Source: CAYXTW01 sp964452645 (GTDB lineage Bacteria; Zixibacteria; MSB-5A5; GN15; PGXB01). Taken from it: a DNA stretch of 64,000 bases. Both the position numbers and the translations under genes were made by a program. This document shows positions 26,441 to 34,697 of this stretch, piece by piece; positions within the stretch are counted from its first letter, which is position 1, and each line of letters begins with the position of its first letter. The DNA lies in contig CAYVMO010000002.1 in the NCBI GenBank assembly GCA_964452645.1, forward strand, positions 1 through 64,000. The letters are read 5' to 3'. A model generated the notes under the pieces. It made no database searches and was not told where the DNA came from. It saw only the letters and a list, made by a program, of their open reading frames with translations.

Positions 26441-26620
26441 ATGCTGTCGATAAATCAATCATACTGTCTGGAATGCGGCGGTTGTGTTGCTATCTGCCCG
26501 GAGGAAGCTTTATTTCTCTCATTTGACAGCCTTGAGTGTGTGGTTGATTTGTGTACTCTCTGTGGTATATGTATCCTTTTCTGTCCGGTCGGGGCCATAA
26601 AGGAGAAAGATGCAGGCTAA
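26441..26620 (+). CDS. Small 2[4Fe-4S] ferredoxin
   Basis: A 59-residue protein. Two cluster motifs are visible: CLECGGCVAICPEEAL and CTLCGICILFCPVGAI, each C-x2-C-x2-C-x3-C-P. No extra domain. Its end overlaps the next gene (geranylgeranyl-reductase family) by 11 bases, and the AAGGAGA before that ATG lies inside it, so the two are translationally coupled. It is probably the electron donor of that flavoprotein, as in Methanosarcina acetivorans where a ferredoxin gene adjoins a geranylgeranyl reductase gene and supports it. Confidence 0.9.
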   Translation: MLSINQSYCLECGGCVAICPEEALFLSFDSLECVVDLCTLCGICILFCPVGAIKEKDAG

Positions 26621-27794
26621 GTACGATGCCGTGATAATCGGCGCCGGGCCAGCCGGTTCGATGGCAGCGTACGAAATCGCGGCCGCCGGATTTTCGGTTA
26701 TTATACTGGAGAAACATGAAAAGGCGGGTATTCCCCTGGCATGCGGCGAAGCGGTCTCGCGCGGCTCTCTGGAAAGACTTATTGCGCCTCAGAAGGAATG
26801 GATATGTGCCGAGATTAATAAGGCGACGGTAATAGGACCTGACGGCGGCAGGGCCACGGCTGTTTATCAAAACGGCGGTTACATTCTGGAACGGAAAAAA
26901 TTCGATTATTATCTGGCGAAACGAGCGGCTGACGCAGGGGGGACGCTGGCCTGTAGCAGTATTGGCCTGGAGTTGCAAAAAGATGACGGCAAATTTATGT
27001 CAATTGAGGTATTGAAAAAAGGCGGTGAAAGATTGCGTATTGGGGCATCTATATTTATTGCCGCCGACGGTGTCGAGTCGAAAATCGCTCGACTGGCTGG
27101 CATCGATAATCTGGTAGATGTCGATACTACCGAAGCACTGCTTCAGTACCGTCTGGAAAATATTAGGGTCGATCCGGAAACAATATTTTTTTATGTCGGT
27201 AATAATATTGCGCCGGGGGGGTATTTGTATATCTTCCCTAAATCTGAAAATTCCGCTAATGTCGGGCTGGGTATCATAACCGAAACGAACCGGAGTCAAA
27301 TGCTGGAATCATTGCTTAATGATTTTATTAAAGAGAATTTCGAAGATGCCCATATTACTGACAAAGTCTGCGGTTTAACGCCGAAGTATATGGGGGAGAA
27401 AATGTTTCGGATAGAAAATCTTCTTGTTGCAGGCGACGCTGCCCGGGCGTTGGATTCTTTTTCCGGGGCGGGAATAATAAACGCTATGACTTCCGGTCGG
27501 TACGCCGGTTTGGCGGCCGTAGAGTATCTAAAGGGACAGATAAAAAAAGAAGAAGATTTCGACAGGCTCTATCCGGGCCGATTTCTGGATGAGAGGGGCG
27601 AGGAATTGAAAATGTATGAGAAATTAAAAGTCGCTTATCGTCATCTTGATGACAATGATTTTATAGAGGTAATAAAGGCATTGGATAATTATCTGGCCGG
27701 CAAAGACGTCCGACAGATAAAGGTGAACAAGCTTATGATGGCAATTATAATGTCAAGGCCGCGGCTGGTTCGACTCGCACGATACGTGGTGTAG
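26610..27794 (+). CDS. Geranylgeranyl reductase family flavoprotein
   Basis: A 394-residue FAD enzyme. N-terminal dinucleotide motif VIIGAGPAGSMAAYEIA (about residues 6-22), PLACGEAVSRGSLE (the CGE/substrate region of the GGR family), APGGYLYIFPKSENSANVGL (like the family YxWxFP motif) and the C-terminal FAD motif LLVAGDAARALDSFSGAGI. Family members saturate isoprenoid double bonds in archaeal lipids, chlorophyll phytyl chains or menaquinone tails. The target here is unknown; a quinone or polyprenyl tail is a reasonable guess. Paired with the ferredoxin just upstream. Confidence 0.88.
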   Translation: MQAKYDAVIIGAGPAGSMAAYEIAAAGFSVIILEKHEKAGIPLACGEAVSRGSLERLIAPQKEWICAEINKATVIGPDGGRATAVYQNGGYILERKKFDYYLAKRAADAGGTLACSSIGLELQKDDGKFMSIEVLKKGGERLRIGASIFIAADGVESKIARLAGIDNLVDVDTTEALLQYRLENIRVDPETIFFYVGNNIAPGGYLYIFPKSENSANVGLGIITETNRSQMLESLLNDFIKENFEDAHITDKVCGLTPKYMGEKMFRIENLLVAGDAARALDSFSGAGIINAMTSGRYAGLAAVEYLKGQIKKEEDFDRLYPGRFLDERGEELKMYEKLKVAYRHLDDNDFIEVIKALDNYLAGKDVRQIKVNKLMMAIIMSRPRLVRLARYVV

Positions 27795-27804
27795 TGATGT
27801 CCAC

Positions 27805-28062
27805 TCAGCCCGAAAGACCATTGACAAATGTCATCAGTTTTGATTTATCGCGAGCCGCCTTTTGCTTGTTGATAACTTTTTTGCGGGAGGCTTTATCAAT
27901 AATACTGACGACGCCTTTAATCATGCTTTCCGCCTCGGCGCGGGTTTTGCATCCTCGAAGAGCTTTGATCGATTTGCCCACCTGCGAGCGCAGAGCGCGG
28001 TTACGTTCTCTTTCATCAGCCGAGGTTTTCATCCTCTTTTTACACGACTTGTGTTGTGGCAA
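27805..28062 (-). CDS. rpsT: 30S ribosomal protein S20
   Basis: An 85-residue basic protein (PQHKSCKKRMKTSADERERN, NRALRSQVGKSIKALRG, later INKQKAARDKSKLM) matching S20. The start is TTG 28062, with AAAGGA seven bases upstream; no ATG fits. Non-ATG starts are common for S20 (E. coli uses TTG). The promoter is TTGACA-16-TATATT, and its -35 covers the start codon of divergent murJ. The rpsT/murJ divergent arrangement is also found in enterobacteria. Confidence 0.93.
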   Translation of the reverse strand: MPQHKSCKKRMKTSADERERNRALRSQVGKSIKALRGCKTRAEAESMIKGVVSIIDKASRKKVINKQKAARDKSKLMTFVNGLSG

Positions 28063-28100
28063 GCTGTTATCCTTTCTAAAACTACAAAATTCAGGCCGTA

Positions 28101-28128
28101 AATATATGTGTAATCCGGTTATTGTCAA
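28101..28128 (-). promoter_or_regulatory. Promoter of rpsT
   Basis: Minus strand: TTGACA (28128-28123), 16-base spacer, TATATT (28106-28101), 39 bases upstream of the TTG start. The -35 overlaps the murJ ATG at 28128. Confidence 0.8.
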
Positions 28129-29690
28129 TGGATAATTATAAAAGCCAATCGATGGCGGTCTCAGCCGGAAAGGTCTCGCTGGCGACAGCGGTTTCGAGAA
28201 TTTTCGGACTGGTTCGCGAGCAGGTGATGGCTTATCTTTTCGGCGCCGGAATGGCTACCGATGCATTTGTGGCGGCCTTCCGGGTGCCCAATCTGCTTCG
28301 GGATCTCTTTGCCGAAGGAGCCTTATCATCGGCCTTCGTTCCCGTATTTAAAGACAGGCTGGTAAAAAGAGGCAAGCAGGATGCGTTTCTATTGGCCAAT
28401 TTGACAATCTCCGGTTTGATACTTATCGTCGGGATTGTCATTGCTATCGGGATTATTATCGCGCCCGGGATAATTTATGTATCCGCCAATGGCTTTACCA
28501 CCGAACCGGATAAATTCATTTTAACCGTCAGTCTTACGCGAATAATGTTTATTTACTTGCTGCTGGTGTCGGTATCGGCGGTTTTGATGGGCATTCTGAA
28601 TTCAACCGGCCGTTTCGGGATTCCGGCGCTGTCGCCGGCGCTGTTCAATATTGGGATGATAATTACGCCGCTTCTTTTATACAGGCATTTTAATATTCCC
28701 ATTTATACGCTGGCGGTCGGGGTCCTGATCGGGGGCATCGGTCAACTCGTTTTTCAATTGCCGTCGCTATTCAGGATTGGTTTTCGGTTCCGATTTATAA
28801 TTAATTTCACTGATGAAGGTATCCACCGAATCGGTCGTTTAATTGCTCCGATGATTCTGGGGCTGTCGGCTTCACGAATCAATATTCTGGTCAACACACT
28901 TCTGGCTTCATTCCTGATTGAAGGGGCAATGTCTTATCTTAATTACGCTTATCGCCTAATGCACTTTCCGCTGGGTGTATTCGGGGTCGCTCTGGGGACG
29001 GTGGCACTTCCGAAACTTTCCGATGACGTCGCCCGCGAAAACACGGGCCAGCTGGCGAAGACATTCATGGAAGCGATCGGTCTATCAATGTTTCTGGTCA
29101 TTCCCTCGGCAGTATATCTGGCCGGTTATGGTGAGGATTTGGTGCGGCTAATCTACCAGCGCGGGGCTTTTGGCCCGGCGGCAACCATACAAACCGCGCA
29201 GGCTTTGTATTTTTACGCCTTCGGGCTGGTCGGTTTTGCGGGGGTGCGGGTGGCGGCGCCGGTGTATTATGCACTGGGGGATGCAAAAAGGCCGATGTAC
29301 TATTCAATTATTTCAGTAATTTTCAACATAGTACTGAATTTTGCATTCATACCATTGTGGGGCTTTGCCGGTTTGGCGGCGGCGACTTCGGCCGCCGGAT
29401 TAATCAATCTGTTTCTGCTGTCACTGAATCTGCGCAAAAAAGTAGTCGGCATCGATTATATTTATTTGATAAGCAAAACGCTCAAGATATTATTGGGCGC
29501 AATAGCGGCGTATTTAATCGTACGATTGGTGAATCTTGAAATGATTATCAGCCCGGATGATATTCTCGGTAAAATTGTTCTGGTCGGATTGCAGATTATT
29601 GGGATGGGTGGAATCTATGTTTTATTGCTCTGGTTATTGCGGGTCCCGGAAGTCAGGAGGATATCAAACCTGATGAAAAACAGAAAATAA
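28128..29690 (+). CDS. murJ: Lipid II flippase MurJ (MviN)
   Basis: A 520-residue MOP-superfamily membrane protein with about 14 segments. The N-terminus VSLATAVSRIFGLVREQVMAYLFG and DAFVAAFRVPNLLRDLFAEGALSSAFVPVF is the MurJ signature; the later RLIYQRGAF also fits. MurJ moves lipid II across the inner membrane for peptidoglycan synthesis. ATG 28128 is used rather than TTG 28122; neither has a clear Shine-Dalgarno. It is divergent from rpsT, and comEC begins three bases after its stop. Confidence 0.95.
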   Translation: MDNYKSQSMAVSAGKVSLATAVSRIFGLVREQVMAYLFGAGMATDAFVAAFRVPNLLRDLFAEGALSSAFVPVFKDRLVKRGKQDAFLLANLTISGLILIVGIVIAIGIIIAPGIIYVSANGFTTEPDKFILTVSLTRIMFIYLLLVSVSAVLMGILNSTGRFGIPALSPALFNIGMIITPLLLYRHFNIPIYTLAVGVLIGGIGQLVFQLPSLFRIGFRFRFIINFTDEGIHRIGRLIAPMILGLSASRINILVNTLLASFLIEGAMSYLNYAYRLMHFPLGVFGVALGTVALPKLSDDVARENTGQLAKTFMEAIGLSMFLVIPSAVYLAGYGEDLVRLIYQRGAFGPAATIQTAQALYFYAFGLVGFAGVRVAAPVYYALGDAKRPMYYSIISVIFNIVLNFAFIPLWGFAGLAAATSAAGLINLFLLSLNLRKKVVGIDYIYLISKTLKILLGAIAAYLIVRLVNLEMIISPDDILGKIVLVGLQIIGMGGIYVLLLWLLRVPEVRRISNLMKNRK

Positions 29691-29693
29691 TCA

Positions 29694-31985
29694 ATGGCGA
29701 AAAGATATCCTGCCATATTCGCTTTATTTGCGGTTATATCCGGAATATTGCTGGCGGACTCTTTTGATATTTCATCCTGGATTTTTCTTTTTTTCGGTCT
29801 GGCTTTAATAATCGTACTTATTGGCTTTTATTTTAAGGGGAATATTACCGCAGCCGGAGTGGTTGGGCTCTTCTGTCTGGCGGCACTGTCGGCGTACGGT
29901 TATTCGTTTCGCATGAAAACATATCCCCCGGGTCATATTATTCATTTTGTCGATGACGATTATAAGTATACAGTTTACGGTACAATCGATGACTGGCCGA
30001 TTATCAGTGAGCATAACACCGATGTCACTATCGCGGTCGACTCGATCGGCCTGGGGAAGGAAATCAAAAGGGGGAAAGGTCATCTTTTGATCCATATTGG
30101 AACGGAGACAACCGATCTCCGCTACGGAGACCGTATTTATTTTGTATCCCGTCTTTATTCACTCAAAGGCGGGCGTAATCCGACCGGATTCGATTACCGC
30201 CGGTATTTGAACCTTAAAGGTGTTTTTGCAGTCGCTTATTTGCCGCATCAATACAATATTCAAATCGATCCGCTCGAACGCGGGCATTTCTATCGCGTCG
30301 TGGGGAAGATAAGAAATTACATCACGGGCACTTTTAAAAGAACCCTTGACGGCAATGCCGCGGCGCTGGCTTCAGGATTTCTAATCGGTGATACGAGGGA
30401 CATCCCGACCTCAATCTATAATCGTTTCCGCGATAGCGGAACTTTGCATTTACTGGCCGTCTCCGGGTCGAACGTCGCGCTCGTTTTGATTGTATTCGTA
30501 TTTTTAATGAGGGCTTCGCCCCTGAAATCATGGAGCCGGACGATACTTCTGCTTCTCATTGTTTTTGTATTTTCGAATCTGGCCTTTAATCAGCCCTCGG
30601 TGGTCAGGGCGTCAATTATGGCCTCGTTGGTCCTGGTCGGTAAATATCTTCAGCGAAGGATTGATTTAAACAATATAATCGCTTTAACGGCTCTCATAAT
30701 TCTATTGGTCAAACCAACCGAACTTTTTGATGTCGGATTTCAGTTGTCATTTGCGACCGCCTGGGGATTGATCCTGCTGGTCCCTTATGCGGCCAAGTCA
30801 TTTCGGCCGATTCATGACAGAATGTACTATAAGATTCTTATCATGCCGCTTTTTGTTTGTGCGATTGCCCAGCTGGTCTCATTGCCGATGTCAGCTTTTT
30901 ATTTTCAACGCATGCCGATGATATCGTTTTTATCGAATCTAATTGTGGTTCCATTGGTATCCATTATAGTCATTGCCAGTATGGTTTTGCTTCTGTTTGC
31001 CCTTGTTTTGCCTATCCTCGGCAATTTTTTCGGGTCGCTTCTAGATCCCTTGATAAACGTGACTCTGTTTTTTATCAAGCTTTTTGGGTCCGACCAGTTT
31101 AATGTATTGCTGCGGCATCAAGTGACCGGTATAACCGTTTTATTGTATTATACTTTTTTGCTCCTGGTCTCTTTTTCGTTTTATTCAAAGAGAGCTCGGC
31201 GGTTGACGCTTTTATATTTACTCATCGCGGCAAATGGTCTGGTTATCTCGAGTCTGAGTTCGGAAAAAGAAGATTATCGATTTACGATATTCAGCGTTTC
31301 ATCGGGAATCGTGTCAGTTAACCAAGCGGTCCAGACTCAGGTAATTTTCAGCGATCTGCCCCTTAAAGATTATCTTGTAAGCGAGAAAATAATCGACCCC
31401 TACCTGGCCAACCGCGGGATTAAAAATCCCGATTTAATCGCTCTGACGGAGGAATATCAGACACTGAATGATATTTCATTTCTTTATGATAAAAATGGGC
31501 GGTCGCGGATGTACCTGCCGGTATCAGCCAAGAATGTTTTTAAAGACATTTATAGTATTAAAGATATAGCCTATGACGGCACCCGGATCAATTTTTATGA
31601 TAATAATCAACCGCCGTCCGATTTCAGTCGGTCAAATATTATTCTTTCGGGAGGCGTTCTAAATTATGAATTTGATTCGTCGACAATCCTGTTCCTGAGC
31701 AATAGCATTGAATCCGAGCGGATTTTTGGTTTCATGCAAGAGACCGGTAAAGATTTAATTGTCGTCAGACCGCTTTTAAGCAAGTCCGATTTCTTGACCC
31801 TGATTGCCAACACCGCCGTGGCTATTCAGGCCATCATCTGTAATAGGGCGGACACCGGCATCGGACCGAATATGGCCGATCAGACGATCCCCGATCGGGA
31901 TTTTCCCGAGATAATCCGGACCGCGCAATCCGGTGCTGTTGAAGTAGTTATAAAAAACGGCCAGGCGCAAGTTTTAAAGCAGTAA
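29694..31985 (+). CDS. comEC: ComEC/Rec2-family DNA uptake channel with a degenerate beta-lactamase-like domain
   Basis: A 763-residue membrane protein. It has an N-terminal membrane and OB-like region (GTIDDWPIISEHNTDVTIAV; RNPTGFDYRRYLNLKGVFAV), then the Competence channel domain (LASGFLIGDTRDIPTSIYNR, DSGTLHLLAVSGSNVALVLI, RASIMASLVLVGKYLQRRID). The C-terminal 240 residues align by position with the metallo-beta-lactamase domain of ComEC, but where LTHxHxDHxGG is expected it has LTEEYQTLNDI, so no metal site remains. ComEC carries single-stranded DNA into the cytoplasm during transformation. The pilus genes three kilobases downstream could form the DNA-uptake pilus. Confidence 0.88.
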   Translation: MAKRYPAIFALFAVISGILLADSFDISSWIFLFFGLALIIVLIGFYFKGNITAAGVVGLFCLAALSAYGYSFRMKTYPPGHIIHFVDDDYKYTVYGTIDDWPIISEHNTDVTIAVDSIGLGKEIKRGKGHLLIHIGTETTDLRYGDRIYFVSRLYSLKGGRNPTGFDYRRYLNLKGVFAVAYLPHQYNIQIDPLERGHFYRVVGKIRNYITGTFKRTLDGNAAALASGFLIGDTRDIPTSIYNRFRDSGTLHLLAVSGSNVALVLIVFVFLMRASPLKSWSRTILLLLIVFVFSNLAFNQPSVVRASIMASLVLVGKYLQRRIDLNNIIALTALIILLVKPTELFDVGFQLSFATAWGLILLVPYAAKSFRPIHDRMYYKILIMPLFVCAIAQLVSLPMSAFYFQRMPMISFLSNLIVVPLVSIIVIASMVLLLFALVLPILGNFFGSLLDPLINVTLFFIKLFGSDQFNVLLRHQVTGITVLLYYTFLLLVSFSFYSKRARRLTLLYLLIAANGLVISSLSSEKEDYRFTIFSVSSGIVSVNQAVQTQVIFSDLPLKDYLVSEKIIDPYLANRGIKNPDLIALTEEYQTLNDISFLYDKNGRSRMYLPVSAKNVFKDIYSIKDIAYDGTRINFYDNNQPPSDFSRSNIILSGGVLNYEFDSSTILFLSNSIESERIFGFMQETGKDLIVVRPLLSKSDFLTLIANTAVAIQAIICNRADTGIGPNMADQTIPDRDFPEIIRTAQSGAVEVVIKNGQAQVLKQ

Positions 31986-32103
31986 ATTCGTTATTCCCTA
32001 TAGTAAAGAATATCTCTCAAAATCCCGATAAGATATAAGAAATAGGTTATTTGCGGAGATTAGCGCGCTAAAGTGTGGGCAAGACTCTATCGCGCACGGT
32101 AAT

Positions 32104-33312
32104 ATGGGCTTAACAGGAAATTTAAAGACAGTTTCATTCCCCGATATTCTGCAGTTGCTGGCGACGGGCAAAAAGACGGGGACGCTTCAAATCAGCACAA
32201 ATTCGAGGCAAAAAGAGATAGTCTTTGAGGACGGCAATATAATTTTCGCGTCTTCCATTAATGCCTCGGAAGACCTCCTGGGCAATTTATTGCTCAAGCG
32301 AGGTAAAATCTCCAAATCCGATCTGGAGCAGGCGATTTCGCTACACAAACAAACCGGGCGTCAACTGGGAACGACGCTGGTCGATATGAATTTGTTTGAC
32401 AAAGAAGAAGTCATTGAATGTCTGAAAATGCAGATCGAGGAAATCGTCTATAATCTTTTCAGCTGGCCTGAGGGTGAGTTTAAATTAGCCGAAAATGCCA
32501 TCCCCAAAAATATGCCTATGACGGTGGAGTTGAATACCATGAGCGTTATCATGGAGGGAACCCGCCGGATTGACGAATGGGTGGAAATAGAGAAAGTTCT
32601 GCCGCCCGATGATGTCAAACTGATGCTGACCAAGGCGCCAAAAACAAAAAAGGATGAGATTACCATCTCGCTTGAAGAATTCCAGGTACTCTCGGTGATC
32701 AACGGTGAAAGGACGATACCCGATTTGCTTGAGGCTTCGCCGGTCGGGGAGTTTGTGACATTACGGGCTCTGTACCGGCTTATTATCGGCGGCATGGTGC
32801 AATCGGCCGGAAAAACGTCGCCTGAAGATCGAATTGTCGAGAACGAGGAAGAAGTAATTTTATCGATTTTGTTCACAATGTACAATAGCTGCTTCTATCG
32901 CATTCGGACCGTCGTGGAGGAAGTCGTCGGGGATGAAAATCCAATGTTCGCGAAATTTCTGGCCAGTTTCCGCAATGGTTTTTTGACGTATTTTCCCGGT
33001 CTGAATCCATCCAGCGATCATGGTCCGAAATTCGATCGATTTTACGCCGAGATTCTGAAAATCCCCCAGGCGGTCAGAATGCATACGGTCATGAACGCCC
33101 TTGAAACGATGCTCAGTACGCAAATCGAATATATTTTTTATTTCCTCGGGTCAGGTGTTTATCGCCGGGCGCTGAGTAAAATCAAGAAAGAGATTACGGA
33201 GCCGTTGGTTCTGCGGCGTGAATTGGTAAAAAGGTTTCAGATAGATGAAAATTTTCTGAGATCAATAAAGAAGGCCGAAAGGCTGGTTCATCTGGTGAAA
33301 GGTGTATCATGA
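32104..33312 (+). CDS. DUF4388 (PATAN-like) domain protein
   Basis: A 402-residue soluble protein. The N-terminus (MGLTGNLKTVSFPDILQLLA followed by TGKKTGTLQISTNSRQKEIV and FEDGNIIFASS) is DUF4388, and an EEIVYNLFSWPEGEF segment follows. A second DUF4388-like helical part (LEEFQVLSVINGERTIPDLL) and a C-terminal alpha-helical region (FYRIRTVVEEVVGDENPMFA) come after. DUF4388 proteins are common in polarity and gliding systems of myxobacteria and relatives. It overlaps the next membrane gene by four bases (ATGA). The polarity GTPase gene follows about 2.7 kb downstream. Confidence 0.8.
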   Translation: MGLTGNLKTVSFPDILQLLATGKKTGTLQISTNSRQKEIVFEDGNIIFASSINASEDLLGNLLLKRGKISKSDLEQAISLHKQTGRQLGTTLVDMNLFDKEEVIECLKMQIEEIVYNLFSWPEGEFKLAENAIPKNMPMTVELNTMSVIMEGTRRIDEWVEIEKVLPPDDVKLMLTKAPKTKKDEITISLEEFQVLSVINGERTIPDLLEASPVGEFVTLRALYRLIIGGMVQSAGKTSPEDRIVENEEEVILSILFTMYNSCFYRIRTVVEEVVGDENPMFAKFLASFRNGFLTYFPGLNPSSDHGPKFDRFYAEILKIPQAVRMHTVMNALETMLSTQIEYIFYFLGSGVYRRALSKIKKEITEPLVLRRELVKRFQIDENFLRSIKKAERLVHLVKGVS

Positions 33313-33686
33313 TGAAAAAAATAATTAATATATCGTTTTTGGTCCTGCTGGTATTCGTATTGGGGGGAGATGCCGCCCAGGCATCGATAAAAATTGAAGA
33401 TTTCTACACGACCTCGTCGATTTTTGATATAACCCTTCTGATATGCGCCTTAATTTGTCTTATGTGGTCGCTGAGGATAATGTCGCTTGTGCGGGGGGGA
33501 TTAATGTCCAAAAGCTGGCAGATGTTTGTTCTGGGATTCGGCTTTTTGGTTATCGCCCAGTTGTTTGTAGTCGGCGAAAATGCCCGGCTGTTCTTGTTGC
33601 CCGGATATATTACAAGTGTGCTTTATCTCCTGATGGTTCTTATGTGGATTGTAGGGTTATATAAGACACGAAGAGTCCTGGGCTAA
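33309..33686 (+). CDS. Small membrane protein downstream of the DUF4388 gene
   Basis: A 125-residue protein with a cleavable-looking signal (MMKKIINISFLVLLVFVLGG) and about three hydrophobic segments (IFDITLLICALICLMWSL, WQMFVLGFGFLVIAQLFV, SVLYLLMVLMWIVGLY). It ends KTRRVLG. Family not recognised. Its ATG overlaps the DUF4388 stop by four bases, so the two are coupled and may work together. Another promoter starts just after it, separating it from the Roadblock/MglA/Pil operon. Confidence 0.65.
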   Translation: MMKKIINISFLVLLVFVLGGDAAQASIKIEDFYTTSSIFDITLLICALICLMWSLRIMSLVRGGLMSKSWQMFVLGFGFLVIAQLFVVGENARLFLLPGYITSVLYLLMVLMWIVGLYKTRRVLG

Positions 33687-33697
33687 CTAAAATTTAA

Positions 33698-33726
33698 TTG
33701 ACATAACTATAAATGGCAATTATAAT
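33698..33726 (+). promoter_or_regulatory. Perfect sigma-70 consensus promoter of the Roadblock/MglA/pilus operon
   Basis: TTGACA (33698-33703), 17-base spacer, TATAAT (33721-33726), with an AT-rich stretch upstream. The start site would be near 33733, giving a leader of about 67 bases that includes an ACCGG/CCGGT hairpin (33771-33787) just before the Shine-Dalgarno. It is the only fully consensus promoter found here. Confidence 0.85.
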
Positions 33727-33799
33727 TACGAATGTGATAAATTTACTATTTTGCTAATATTAAAACTTATACCGGCTTATAACCGGTTTGGAGTTTTTT

Positions 33800-34684
33800 A
33801 TGCCTCGCGTTGCGGAATTAGAAGATAGAATCGCAAAATGTAACAAGATACTAAATGAGAATCCTAATTCTCAAATTTTTGCAGCTCTATCGGAAGCATA
33901 TCGAAAAAAGGGTGACGTCGATAAAGCGTTCCGCGTTTGCCAGACAGGATTGAAAATACACCCCGAGTACGGCTCGGCACATATGGTAATGGCCAAGATA
34001 AATCTTGATAAAGGTCTATTAGATTGGGCGGAGATGGAAGTTTTAAAAGTCATCGAACTGGAAGGTCACAGTCACGCAACCGATTTGCTAATGGCCGAAA
34101 TCCTTATTGGCAAGAGTGAATATGCTCAGGCAGCCAGGATCCTGGATAAACTGCAAAATACGGGAGCCAATATTCAGCAGGTTGAAGAACTTTTGACGAT
34201 GGTCCGGCGTCAGCCGTTGGTATCTCAACCGGTAATAGAAAAAACTGTATCGGTGCCGCCTGCTCAAATTGAAAGAGAAGATGTCAGCCCGGCTGAGCCG
34301 GATAAGAAGCCTTATCCGCCGGCACCGCAAAAAATAAATATGAAGGAATTGATGGATGCAATTTCGGATATGCCCGGCGTCGATGGTATTCTGTTAATAA
34401 ATAAAGAGGGTCTGGTGGCCGATTCCCGATGGGACGAATCCGAGCAGATCGATATTTACGGCGCTCTGGCCAAGGATGTTGAGGCTACGATTCAATCGCA
34501 GATGGATGTCTCTCATTTCGGAAAATATGAAAATATTTTGGTAGAAGCGGAATCCTGTATTATAAATATTCTGCCGTTAGGAGATAATCTGTTGTTGATC
34601 AGGGCCAATATGCAGATAAATTTGGGGACGCTGAGATTGAAGCTGACGTACCTTCTTGGAAAACTGAGCGAGGATTTTATATAA
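33800..34684 (+). CDS. TPR protein with C-terminal Roadblock/LC7 domain
   Basis: A 294-residue protein. Three or four TPR units (AKCNKILNENPNSQIFAALS, KKGDVDKAFRVCQTGLKIHP, LDWAEMEVLKVIELEG, YAQAARILDKL), a Pro/Glu-rich linker, then a Roadblock domain (MKELMDAISDMPGVDGILLI, NKEGLVADSRWDESEQIDIY, LGDNLLLIRANMQINLGTLR). Roadblock proteins such as MglB act as GAPs or scaffolds for Ras-like MglA. ATG 33800 with GGAG eight bases upstream is used rather than TTG 33788. It is the first gene of the operon driven by the consensus promoter. Confidence 0.82.
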   Translation: MPRVAELEDRIAKCNKILNENPNSQIFAALSEAYRKKGDVDKAFRVCQTGLKIHPEYGSAHMVMAKINLDKGLLDWAEMEVLKVIELEGHSHATDLLMAEILIGKSEYAQAARILDKLQNTGANIQQVEELLTMVRRQPLVSQPVIEKTVSVPPAQIEREDVSPAEPDKKPYPPAPQKINMKELMDAISDMPGVDGILLINKEGLVADSRWDESEQIDIYGALAKDVEATIQSQMDVSHFGKYENILVEAESCIINILPLGDNLLLIRANMQINLGTLRLKLTYLLGKLSEDFI

Positions 34685-34697
34685 GGCGGAGATAAAT

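Noticed and set aside
27794..28135. Plus-strand open frame opposite rpsT
   Set aside because: It is the shadow of the S20 gene on the other strand; S20 has a clear family match, promoter and ribosome site, and the shadow has none.
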